Assembly: GCF_039543505.1 (NCBI RefSeq)
Contig: NZ_BAABJW010000002.1
Location: forward strand, 124,001-188,000
Origin: Litoribaculum gwangyangense
GTDB taxonomy: Bacteria > Bacteroidota > Bacteroidia > Flavobacteriales > Flavobacteriaceae
Reading direction: 5' to 3'
Length of the DNA: 64,000 bases
Shown: positions 50,983 to 59,410 of the stretch, one piece after another
How the letters are laid out: every line of letters begins with the position of its first letter
How positions within the stretch are numbered: the first letter of the stretch is position 1
Translations under genes and position numbers: made by a program
Notes under the pieces: generated by a model
Databases searched by the model: none
Told to the model about the DNA's origin: nothing
What the model saw: only the letters and a program-made list of their open reading frames with translations

Positions 50983-52857
50983 TTATAGTGTATTTAGGTA
51001 CTGGGTTAAATCTACATCTTTGCCTAGTTTAAGTTTCTTTTTTAAACGGTATTTACTCTTTAAAATGCTATCGGGCAATACATTAAGCATGGAGGCAATT
51101 TCTTTGGTAGAGAGGTTCATACGCAGGAAGGATGCTAAACGTATTTCCTTTTCGCTAATGTCGGCATTAATTTCTTTAATCTTGTTGTCAAAATTATTAT
51201 GTACCTCTGTGAAGTAAGATTTAAAAACTTCCCAATCTTTATCCTCGGCACTTTCTTTTTTAAGCAACATAACCAACCGCCTAAATTCCACTTTAAATAA
51301 TTCGGGCGATTGTTTTATTTTTTCAAGATTATCCTTTAACTCTTGTATAAACGTGTTTTTCTGAACCAAATGCAAGGTTTGCGATGCTAGTTCTTTCTTT
51401 TTGAACTCAATTTCCTGTTTATAAATTTCCTCTTGTTTTTCACGTTCCATTTTATTTTTTTTCATGCGTTGTTTAAACCCGAAATAGAGCAGACCAGCAA
51501 TGGTGAGAAATGAGAACATGCCAATACCATAAAGGGTTTTGGTGAGTTGGTCGTTTTTGGCTTGAATGTTTAATGATTTTATTTCTTCATGTTGCAAGGC
51601 GATTTCTGCTTCTTTTTTTTCGGTATCAAATTGAATTCTAAGCTCTTGGATTTTATTAATCTTGTCCTTATTTATTATGGAATCATTTAATTTTTTAAAC
51701 TCTCGTTGATATTTCAATGCTAATTTTAAGTCTCCTTTTTTTTCATATATATTACTTAAATGAGATGTAGAATTCATATTAATAGAAAGGCTATTATTGT
51801 CTTCGGAATATTTTTTGGCACTCATGGCATTTTTAAGCGCATTTTCTAAATCATTATTACTTATATAAACTTCAGCTAATTTATTTTCTGCAACTGCTAA
51901 GCGACGCTTGGCATTAATGGATTTTCCTAAAGTAATAGATTGATTTAAATATTTAATAGCATTATTTAAGTCACCTTTTAAAAAATAGAGATTACCCAGA
52001 TTATTTAAAGCAGCTGTCTCGATTCCCTTAAATTGTGATTGTCTAGTTTTTTCTAAACTTTTTAATAAGTAATCAAGGGATTTATCATAATTTTTCAATT
52101 TCATATAATAAATACCAATATCATTTAAAACTTGAGCTTCGTAGCCTACATCCTTATAATCCTGATAAATTTTAAGCGCTATTTCATTGTATTGTATCGC
52201 CTTTTCTAAGTTTTCTATGTTATACTCTAAGGTTCCCAAATGGTTATAAGTATCAGCAATTCTTATGGAGTCTTTTAATTTCTCAAAAATTTTCAATCCC
52301 TTTTGAACATTAGTTAGTGCTATGTTATAATAGCTCATATTTTGGTTTATGGTTCCCTTAAAATCATAGGCAAGTCCCATTCCCATAGAATCTTTAAATT
52401 TTATCGCATTTTCTAAATCCATATTATTAATACTATCGGCTTTTTGTAAATTTCCCTTGTCAAATTCAATAATTGCCAAACCTCTGTATGCTTGTGATAT
52501 ATAAATATGGTTATGTAATTGATTTCCTAAAAACAAACTTTTCTCGTAGTAATATTTTGCTGAATCTAATTGAGATATGTTATGATATAAGTTTCCTAAA
52601 TGGTAATTCGCCAAGGCCAATCCTGATTTATAATCTATTTTCTTTGACATATTAAGTTGCTCAAATGCGTATTTTTTAGTTTCAGCTTGAGATCTATACA
52701 TATAATAATTAATTATATGATTAACAGTTCTGATTTTAATAGTGTCCAAGGTTTGATTTTTGTAAACCGTTAAGAGGCTATCTATATTAAGTTTACTCTG
52801 TGAAAACAAATACTGATTTACTAATAAGATGAAAATAAGAGGTAAGAATCGCTTCAT
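50983..52857 (-). CDS. Membrane-tethered TPR protein with C-terminal HTH
   Basis: A 624-residue sensor-regulator type frequent in Bacteroidota. A signal peptide (ends YLFSQ, residue 19) exports the N-terminal part, which holds about seven TPR repeats (for example KAIQYNEIALKIYQDYKDVGYEAQ and KSLDYLLKSLEKTRQSQFKG). One helix (about 442-462, YGIGMFSFLTIAGLLYFGF) then crosses the membrane, followed by a coiled segment and a LuxR-like helix-turn-helix near the end (KEIRLASFLRMNLSTKEIASMLNV then ILKSKYRLKKKLKL). It thus links a periplasmic signal to DNA binding. It is divergent from the cytolysin-like gene, with paired TGTCCAT repeats between them. Confidence 0.88.
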   Translation of the reverse strand: MKRFLPLIFILLVNQYLFSQSKLNIDSLLTVYKNQTLDTIKIRTVNHIINYYMYRSQAETKKYAFEQLNMSKKIDYKSGLALANYHLGNLYHNISQLDSAKYYYEKSLFLGNQLHNHIYISQAYRGLAIIEFDKGNLQKADSINNMDLENAIKFKDSMGMGLAYDFKGTINQNMSYYNIALTNVQKGLKIFEKLKDSIRIADTYNHLGTLEYNIENLEKAIQYNEIALKIYQDYKDVGYEAQVLNDIGIYYMKLKNYDKSLDYLLKSLEKTRQSQFKGIETAALNNLGNLYFLKGDLNNAIKYLNQSITLGKSINAKRRLAVAENKLAEVYISNNDLENALKNAMSAKKYSEDNNSLSINMNSTSHLSNIYEKKGDLKLALKYQREFKKLNDSIINKDKINKIQELRIQFDTEKKEAEIALQHEEIKSLNIQAKNDQLTKTLYGIGMFSFLTIAGLLYFGFKQRMKKNKMEREKQEEIYKQEIEFKKKELASQTLHLVQKNTFIQELKDNLEKIKQSPELFKVEFRRLVMLLKKESAEDKDWEVFKSYFTEVHNNFDNKIKEINADISEKEIRLASFLRMNLSTKEIASMLNVLPDSILKSKYRLKKKLKLGKDVDLTQYLNTL

Positions 52858-52934
52858 GAGTATTAATTTAATGGTATAAAGTTAATTAATTCATCTGTTT
52901 TTATTTAGTATTAACAAATAGGAAAATAGATAGC

Positions 52935-52952
52935 TGTCCATATATTGTCCAT
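52935..52952 (+). promoter_or_regulatory. Direct repeat pair TGTCCAT, 11-bp period (site 1)
   Basis: TGTCCAT at 52935-52941 and 52946-52952, exactly one helical turn apart. The pair ends the region 78 bp upstream of the regulator start codon (52857). The same arrangement occurs at 53067. Confidence 0.65.
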
Positions 52953-53042
52953 TACAAATACTATTAATTTATCTCTTTTTTAAATTTAAATATTTGAAAA
53001 TCAATAATTTGAATTTTGAATGAAAATTTAAAATTACACCTA

Positions 53043-53084
53043 TGTCCATGTATGTTTTATAATGGTTGTCCATACTTTGTCCAT
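53043..53084 (+). promoter_or_regulatory. Direct repeats TGTCCAT upstream of the cytolysin-like gene (site 2)
   Basis: A single TGTCCAT at 53043-53049, then a pair at 53067-53073 and 53078-53084 with the same 11-bp period as site 1; the pair spans TGTCCATACTT-TGTCCAT. It ends 33 bp upstream of a -7 box and 69 bp before the start codon, a position suited to an activator. Confidence 0.65.
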
Positions 53085-53116
53085 ACCAAAAATTAGTTTT
53101 CAGTGTTTTTCATGTC

Positions 53117-53124
53117 TAGTTTTG
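53117..53124 (+). promoter_or_regulatory. Candidate -7 box of the cytolysin-like gene
   Basis: TAGTTTTG matches TAnnTTTG exactly, 29 bp before the start codon. The expected upstream TTTG is missing (the stretch reads TTTTCAG), as in promoters that rely on an activator. Confidence 0.5.
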
Positions 53125-53152
53125 AAGTGTTGAATCACAAAATTTAGAAATT

Positions 53153-54727
53153 ATGAAAACACAGCTATTAACAATCAAGCCTAGTAAGTTAGGTGTCATC
53201 TTATGTTTAATACTATTTACTTTTTTAAGTTGTAGTACAGAAAGTACAGATGATGGAGGAGAAGAAGCTCCAGTATCTGGAGATAAATTAAATGAGATTA
53301 ATAATTTTTTAGCAACTCTCTCAAACTTTAGTCAACCAGAAGTGTCTGGCGAACAACTTTTAGAGGAAAGCGAACCAGAGCGTGAAGGACAAACGGACGA
53401 ATGTGTTGTTAAAAAATATAAAATGGCACCCGGTTTTAGCGAAATGATATTGCTAGACCCAACAAGTGATGTTATTTACCCTGGAGCCATGTTAAGAGGA
53501 GAATCTATACCAACTGGAGAATATATTGGCATTACTGGTGGTAGAGCGCCCATAACCTTATCAGTATCACTAGAAAACTTAAACGGTAAGCCTTCTACGG
53601 TAATTAATAATCCTAATATTAATACCGTTAGAGAAGGGGTTAAAGATATGTTGCAACAGGGTGTCACGGGTTCGGCATCAGCTAAAGTTAATTTCACTAC
53701 TGAAGAAGTCTATTCAGAAGAGCATTTAAATATTGCTTTGGGTGCTAGCTATACTAAAGGAAAAAACAGTGTTTCAGGTTCTTTTAACTTTAATAACTCA
53801 CAAAAAAAATATAAATATGTTATTAAATATCTGCAGGTATATTATACCATTGATTTAGCTATCGAGGACAGCGAGAATCCAGGGAAACTCTTTACTCAAG
53901 AACCAAATTTAGACGCTACAAGTCCTGTTATAGTATCATCGGTTAAATATGGACGAATGCTTTTATATACTGTAGAAACAAATGCTGAATTTACAGATAC
54001 CCAAGCTGCTTTTAATGCTGCTTTTAGTGGTGGAGAGGTAGATGGGCAAGGTGAGCACCAGAGTTTTTGGAGTAGTTCTACGGTAAAAGCTTTGGTTATT
54101 GGTGGTAACTCGAGTGACGCAGCTCAAGTTGTTAGTGGGCCAGAAGGCGTTTATAATTATATAACCCAAGGGGGTGAGTACTCTGCAAATTCACCTGGGG
54201 CACCTTTGGGTTATACACTACGTTATATTAGAAAAGGATTCCCTATTGCTAATGTTGTTTTATCAAGCGAGTACAATATTAGAACCTGTTATCAAGCGTA
54301 TCAAAAGTTTGGTATTCAGCTTTATGGTTTCAATGCTTGGAATGTTGTTCGCGAGAGAAATTTAGAGATTTATGGAGATATGCGAATAAGGGTTTATCAA
54401 GGAGGAAATGTAAAGAAAGAAATCAAGTGGCACCAAGGTGCTAATCCATCTATGAATATTAATGAGGGTACTTTTTTTGAAATCCAAACAGCTAATTCAA
54501 GTGCTGAAGTCGAATTATACAAACCCAATTTAGAAACGGATTACATTGAGTTATATTCATCCTTTTATGAAGCTAATGGTTCTTTTACCCCGTTATATTT
54601 TGGAAATGGAACCGAAAAAATACTGCTAAAAAATGTTCAAAATGCTAAAGAGCCTTATACACGAATAATCTTAAAGAACGACACAAACGAAATGCGAACC
54701 TACTTTTATGTTTGGCGTATTTATTAA
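53153..54727 (+). CDS. Thiol-activated (cholesterol-dependent) cytolysin-like lipoprotein
   Basis: A 524-residue lipoprotein with lipobox FLSC (Cys27) and an acidic linker. The body reads as the thiol-activated cytolysin fold: VIYPGAMLRGESI (107-119, like the VIYPGALL block of streptococcal toxins), a helix-strand pore-forming region (about 155-260) with KVNFTTEEVYSEEHLNIALGAS, the family YGR motif at 266-268 (VSSVKYGRMLLYTVET), and PGAPLGYTLRYIRKGFPIANVVLS (348-371). The Trp-rich undecapeptide of classical toxins is absent; the last 150 residues are strand-rich. This matches the cytolysin-like (CDCL) proteins reported from Bacteroidota. Target and partner are unknown. It is divergent from a TPR-HTH regulator. 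Confidence 0.87.
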   Translation: MKTQLLTIKPSKLGVILCLILFTFLSCSTESTDDGGEEAPVSGDKLNEINNFLATLSNFSQPEVSGEQLLEESEPEREGQTDECVVKKYKMAPGFSEMILLDPTSDVIYPGAMLRGESIPTGEYIGITGGRAPITLSVSLENLNGKPSTVINNPNINTVREGVKDMLQQGVTGSASAKVNFTTEEVYSEEHLNIALGASYTKGKNSVSGSFNFNNSQKKYKYVIKYLQVYYTIDLAIEDSENPGKLFTQEPNLDATSPVIVSSVKYGRMLLYTVETNAEFTDTQAAFNAAFSGGEVDGQGEHQSFWSSSTVKALVIGGNSSDAAQVVSGPEGVYNYITQGGEYSANSPGAPLGYTLRYIRKGFPIANVVLSSEYNIRTCYQAYQKFGIQLYGFNAWNVVRERNLEIYGDMRIRVYQGGNVKKEIKWHQGANPSMNINEGTFFEIQTANSSAEVELYKPNLETDYIELYSSFYEANGSFTPLYFGNGTEKILLKNVQNAKEPYTRIILKNDTNEMRTYFYVWRIY

Positions 54728-54753
54728 TAGCTAAAGATATTATTATTAAAGAA

Positions 54754-54802
54754 AACAGTCGGCACCTAAAGTTGTAGATTCAACAACTTGGTGTTGGCTG
54801 TT
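54754..54802. terminator. Long hairpin between convergent genes
   Basis: AACAGTCGGCACC...AAGTTG (54754-) pairs with CAACTT-GGTG-TTGGCTGTT (to 54802) with a few mismatches and a small loop near 54776-54780. T-rich sequence follows on the plus strand. It would end the cytolysin-like transcript and lies at the mutS2 stop codon on the other strand. Confidence 0.65.
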
Positions 54803-56966
54803 ATTTTTTGGCCTCTACCAACTCCAGTTGTTCTAAACTAACATTGGTGGTAAAAACACCGTAATTAACCACCGCTTTATTTTTTTCAATTTTGTCAATA
54901 CTGCCAATAGCGCGTCCGTCAAACATGCGCACGCGATCTCCAAGTTTTAAAACAGGTTTGGGTTTAGGCTGCTCTATAGCTTTTTCTTTTTCGGCTTTTT
55001 TCTTCTTTCGGATAACCTCAACTTTCTTTTCGGCTTCTTTTTTAATCTGTTCTTCTTTAGCTTTTATAGCTTTTTTCTCTTTGACAGAAACCTTTTGGCG
55101 TTTGGAGTTTTCTATTTGAACGAGTTTAAAAAGTTCGCCCATCAACTCGCGTTTTTGTTTGTTTTCAAAATACTTTTCTGCAACATCATTTACTTTTTGT
55201 CCTAAGTAAATCAGTCGCTGGTTGCTATCATACAATTCTTGATAGCTTTCCAACTTCTTCTGGATTTTAGCATTGATTTCTTCTAGTTTATCAGCCTCTT
55301 CAATTTTTTTCTTTTCGTTCAGCTTTAGCGATAGTCCTGTTTTTTCCAATTTAGAACGTTCTTTTTGGAGTTTGGCAATCGTGGCGTCAAACCTAACTTT
55401 ACTACGTTCAATCTTCTTTTTTGCGCGGTTTATTAAACTGAAAGGAATCCCATTTTTTTGTGCGACTTCAAAGGTAAAACTACTGCCTGCTTGACCAATA
55501 ACCAATTTGAAAAGTGGTTCCAGTGTTTTTTCATCAAAAAGCATGTTGGCATTTAGCATGTAGGGTAGTTCGTTGGCCAAAATTTTGAGATTGGAATAAT
55601 GTGTGGTAATGATTCCAAAAGCTTCCCGATGGTAAAACTCTTCTAAAAAGGTTTCAGCTAATGCGCCTCCAAGTTCAGGGTCGCTACCTGTTCCAAATTC
55701 ATCAATTAAAAAAAGCGTATTCTTATTGCATTTCTTCAAGAAATAATTCATTTGCTTTAAACGGTAGCTGTATGTACTCAAATGATTTTCGATAGATTGA
55801 TTATCGCCAATATCGCTTAAAATTCTATCAAACAAGCACGCTTTACTACGTTCGTGAACCGGAATTAACAGGCCACTTTGCAACATCACCTGTAACAAAC
55901 CAACTGTTTTTAGAGTGATACTTTTTCCGCCAGCATTAGGTCCTGAAATAACAATGATTCTACTGTCTTCTTTTAATTCAATAGTCTGCGGAAAGGTTTT
56001 TTCCTTCTTTTCTAAATTATTTAAATAGAGGAGTGGGTGATACGCATCACGAAGAAACATACTTCTGTCTTCCGAAAATTCTGGAAGAATGGCATTCATG
56101 GATTTGGCGTATTTAGCTTTCGCGGAAATGACGTCCAAATCAATTAAAAAGTTTTGATAATCCTGTAAAAGTGTTAAAAACGGACGAATATAATCGGTTA
56201 CGTCTTTTAAAATCCTAATAACTTCTTCCTGTTCCTCATATTCCAAATTATTAAGTTCTCTGGAATACTGCAACGTAGTTTCGGGCTCGATATACACAAT
56301 GCTGCCCGTTTTACTACCTCCCATAATAGCCCCTTTTACTTTACGTCTGTACATGGCTTTTACAGCTAAAACACGTTTGTTATCAACCACCGATTCTCGA
56401 ATATCATCCAAATATTCAAGATTGTGGTACATATTTAAAGCAGATGAAAAACTAGAATTAATTTTGCCCTTTATTTTGTTTATAGATTGTCTTAAATCAA
56501 ATAACAAGGAAGAGGCGTTGTCTTTGATATCACCAAAACGGTCTACGATACCATCAATTTTTTCGATTATGACTTTAGTGACTTCAATGTGTGAAGCGAA
56601 TTCATGGAGGTTTGGATAATACTCTTCAAATTTTTTTAAATAGGTAACAATGGTGTTCACGGTAATTGAAATAGAGACTATTTTTTTTAAACCGTGAACT
56701 TCTAAATACGTGTTTTCAATTCGCAGAAGCTTTAACTCGTTGGTAATGGTATCAAATCCATGGTTTGGAATTCTATTATCATTGTAAAATGAGGACAGAT
56801 ATTCGTTAGTTAATTGTAAGGCCAGTGTTAAGTCTTCCTTGGTTTTATAAGGAGAAATCTCTAGGGCCTTTTCATGCCCCAAAGGTGTTACACAAAGCTC
56901 ACTAACTTGTTTTAAAACCGTTTGAAACTCTAAGTCCTGCAAAGTTTTTTCGTGAATATGAATCAT
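54801..56966 (-). CDS. mutS2: MutS2 family ATPase lacking the Smr domain
   Basis: A 721-residue protein read from the ATG at 56966 (MIHIHEKTLQDLEF); an ATG 11 codons upstream would add an unconserved hydrophobic stretch. It has the MutS core, clamp and ATPase: Walker A SGPNAGGKSITLKTVG, the ILSDIGDNQSIENHLSTYS block and Walker B LIDEFGTGSDPELG with ITTHY. A long Lys/Glu-rich coiled coil follows and a small beta domain (KLGDRVRMFDGRAIGSI). The usual C-terminal Smr nuclease domain is missing. In other bacteria MutS2 acts on recombination or on collided ribosomes; without Smr a cleavage role is doubtful. Confidence 0.93.
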   Translation of the reverse strand: MIHIHEKTLQDLEFQTVLKQVSELCVTPLGHEKALEISPYKTKEDLTLALQLTNEYLSSFYNDNRIPNHGFDTITNELKLLRIENTYLEVHGLKKIVSISITVNTIVTYLKKFEEYYPNLHEFASHIEVTKVIIEKIDGIVDRFGDIKDNASSLLFDLRQSINKIKGKINSSFSSALNMYHNLEYLDDIRESVVDNKRVLAVKAMYRRKVKGAIMGGSKTGSIVYIEPETTLQYSRELNNLEYEEQEEVIRILKDVTDYIRPFLTLLQDYQNFLIDLDVISAKAKYAKSMNAILPEFSEDRSMFLRDAYHPLLYLNNLEKKEKTFPQTIELKEDSRIIVISGPNAGGKSITLKTVGLLQVMLQSGLLIPVHERSKACLFDRILSDIGDNQSIENHLSTYSYRLKQMNYFLKKCNKNTLFLIDEFGTGSDPELGGALAETFLEEFYHREAFGIITTHYSNLKILANELPYMLNANMLFDEKTLEPLFKLVIGQAGSSFTFEVAQKNGIPFSLINRAKKKIERSKVRFDATIAKLQKERSKLEKTGLSLKLNEKKKIEEADKLEEINAKIQKKLESYQELYDSNQRLIYLGQKVNDVAEKYFENKQKRELMGELFKLVQIENSKRQKVSVKEKKAIKAKEEQIKKEAEKKVEVIRKKKKAEKEKAIEQPKPKPVLKLGDRVRMFDGRAIGSIDKIEKNKAVVNYGVFTTNVSLEQLELVEAKK

Positions 56967-57117
56967 TCTTTTTATAGCATATAAGTCTAGCAAATGCAAA
57001 GTTAAACATTATACTTTATATGTTTTGCACCTTTAAAGTCTTCTTAATGAATAGTTAATTAACAGTTTACGGGTATTGTTTAACATTATGCTAACAGCAG
57101 CCGATTAACTTTAAAAG

Positions 57118-57199
57118 TAAATTTGAATTGAAATCAACAAACATCAATCAAACTTCAACAGTTTTATCAAGCTCAATCATGTATTTGATTGGGCTTTTT
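57118..57199 (+). ncRNA. Candidate small RNA between mutS2 and recG
   Basis: A -7 box TAAATTTG (57118-57125) is followed by a C/A-rich unstructured stretch and then an 11-bp stem AAGCTCAATCA (57169-57179) / TGATTGGGCTT (57186-57196), loop TGTATT, and a T tract (57195-57199). The stem with T tract is a plus-strand terminator, yet both flanking genes are on the minus strand and no plus-strand frame exists here. A transcript of about 68 nt would fit. No clear TTTG lies upstream of the -7 box. Confidence 0.4.
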
Positions 57200-59300
57200 A
57201 ACTAATATAATTCCAGATATTTTTATACTTCGTGAGCTGTTTGTAGGTATTTAAAATCACTTCATTTTCCTTTGAAGAAAGACTCTGGTCATTTTGAAGT
57301 ATTTTTTTTGCGTAATAACGCGCACTTTGTAAAATAGCATTATCCTTGATAATATCAGCAATCTTTAAATTCAAAACTCCGCTTTGCTGAGTTCCCATAA
57401 TGTCTCCTGGGCCCCTCAATCGCAAGTCCACTTCCGCTATTTCAAAACCATCATTGGTACGTACCATAGTTTCCAATCTTGTTTTGCTGTCGTTACTCAA
57501 TTTATGGCTAGTCATTAAAATACAGTAGCTCTGCTCTGCGCCCCTGCCTACACGACCACGTAATTGATGGAGTTGTGATAGCCCAAAGCGTTCTGCACTT
57601 TCAATAATCATGACTGTAGCATTGGGAACATTTACGCCTACTTCTATCACTGTTGTGGCTACCATAATTTGGGTTTCACCTTTTATGAAGCGTTGCATTT
57701 CAAAGTCTTTATCTGCGGGTTTCATTTTTCCATGAACGATTGATATTTGATATTCGGGCATCGGAAAATCCCTCGCAATACTTTCGTAGCCATCCATCAA
57801 ATCTTTATAATCTAAAGCTTCACTTTCTTGAATGAGCGGATAAACAATATACACTTGACGGCCTTTTTTTATTTCATCACGAATAAAACGGAATACTTTC
57901 AATCTGTTTTTATCATACCGATGAACCGTTTTCACCTGTTTTCTACCAGGTGGTAATTCGTCAATTATGGAAATATCCAAATCCCCATAAACGGACATAG
58001 CCAAAGTTCTAGGAATTGGTGTAGCAGTCATAATTAATACGTGTGGAGGTGATGTGTTTTTATGCCATAATTTACTACGTTGAGCTACACCAAAACGGTG
58101 TTGCTCATCTATAATGGCGAGCCCTAAATTTTTAAATTTCACCTTGTCTTCGAGAAGGGCGTGGGTGCCAATTAAGATTTGTAAATCGCCATTTTCTAGC
58201 GATTCATGAATTTTTTTTCTTTCTGAAGTTTTACTTGAACCAGTTAATATTGAAATACTGATATTCAGTTTATTACACATTTCAAGTAATCCATTAAAGT
58301 GTTGGACTGACAAAATTTCAGTCGGTGCCATTAAACATGCTTGAAAACCGTTGTCAAGTGCCATTAACATTGACATGAACGCTACTATGGTCTTACCTGA
58401 GCCTACATCACCTTTTAATAATCGATTCATTTGGGCATTACTTCCCAAATCGGCTCTAATTTCCTTTAAAACCCGCTTTTGGGCGTTGGTTAATTCGAAG
58501 GGTAAATGTTCATTGAAAAAGGTATTAAAATAATTTCCAACATGTTCAAAAGGAAACCCTTTGATCTTTGATTTATGAATTAAATTTTTGATGATTAATT
58601 GCAATTGGATATAAAACAACTCTTCAAATTTTAACCGAAATTGGGCCTTGGAAAGGAGCTCTTGACTTTTTGGGAAATGGATGTTAAAAAGGGCTTCTTT
58701 TTTACTGATTAATTTTAACTCCAAAAGTAGAGAATCAGAGAGTGTTTCACTGAATTTTCCTTTGGTCTCAATAAATAATTGTTGCATGATTTTACTAATC
58801 ACCCGATTTGAAATACCCTTATTTGATAATTTCTCCGTAGAAGGATATATAGGTTGCATGGCAGAACGAATATTTTTTTCGTGTTCTTCGAGTAATTCTA
58901 ATTCTGGATGAGGCATGCTGTATTTTCCACTAAACCAATTGGTTTTACCAAATGCGACATAGGGTTTATTGAGTTTTAGGTTCTCTCGAATCCATTTATG
59001 CCCACGAAACCAAACCAATTCCATAGTACCTGTTTCGTCTTGATAGGTGGCAACCAAGCGTCTCCCTTGTTTTTGGGCCACCTCCTTAAATTCGATTATT
59101 TTCCCAATTACCTGAATATCAGCATTATTTTGCTGTAATTGGTTTATTTTGTAATACTGTGTTCTATCAATATATCTATTTGGAAATAAATTAATTAAAT
59201 CCTGATACGAGTAAATACCCAACTCCTTGCGCAATAAATCGGCCCGATTGGGCCCCACGCCTTTTAGATAATCTATGGGAGTTTGAAGGTTAACAGACAT
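57198..59300 (-). CDS. recG: ATP-dependent DNA helicase RecG
   Basis: Branch-migrating helicase that remodels stalled forks and Holliday junctions. At 700 residues it has the family length. An N-terminal wedge/OB domain (about 1-170; GPNRADLLRKELGIYSYQDLINLFPNRYIDR) is followed by superfamily 2 helicase motifs: Walker A KGDVGSGKTIVA, the DEQH box IIDEQHRFGV, motif III TATPIPRTLA, and motifs V/VI VATTVIEVGVNVPNAT and QLRGRVGRG. The stop codon lies at the base of the terminator hairpin at 57169. Divergent from the M1 peptidase gene. Confidence 0.97.
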   Translation of the reverse strand: MSVNLQTPIDYLKGVGPNRADLLRKELGIYSYQDLINLFPNRYIDRTQYYKINQLQQNNADIQVIGKIIEFKEVAQKQGRRLVATYQDETGTMELVWFRGHKWIRENLKLNKPYVAFGKTNWFSGKYSMPHPELELLEEHEKNIRSAMQPIYPSTEKLSNKGISNRVISKIMQQLFIETKGKFSETLSDSLLLELKLISKKEALFNIHFPKSQELLSKAQFRLKFEELFYIQLQLIIKNLIHKSKIKGFPFEHVGNYFNTFFNEHLPFELTNAQKRVLKEIRADLGSNAQMNRLLKGDVGSGKTIVAFMSMLMALDNGFQACLMAPTEILSVQHFNGLLEMCNKLNISISILTGSSKTSERKKIHESLENGDLQILIGTHALLEDKVKFKNLGLAIIDEQHRFGVAQRSKLWHKNTSPPHVLIMTATPIPRTLAMSVYGDLDISIIDELPPGRKQVKTVHRYDKNRLKVFRFIRDEIKKGRQVYIVYPLIQESEALDYKDLMDGYESIARDFPMPEYQISIVHGKMKPADKDFEMQRFIKGETQIMVATTVIEVGVNVPNATVMIIESAERFGLSQLHQLRGRVGRGAEQSYCILMTSHKLSNDSKTRLETMVRTNDGFEIAEVDLRLRGPGDIMGTQQSGVLNLKIADIIKDNAILQSARYYAKKILQNDQSLSSKENEVILNTYKQLTKYKNIWNYIS

Positions 59301-59410
59301 AAAGGCGAATTTAATTAATTCCTACGAAAGTGTGAATGTTATTACACTTTTTACTTTTCCAGTTCATGTTAAAAATCGTATTTTGGTCTAATGCTTGTTA
59401 TTCTATTAAA

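Noticed and set aside
59336..59410. 25-codon extension of the M1 peptidase
   Set aside because: It would bury the signal peptide that starts at 59411 and holds no conserved residues.
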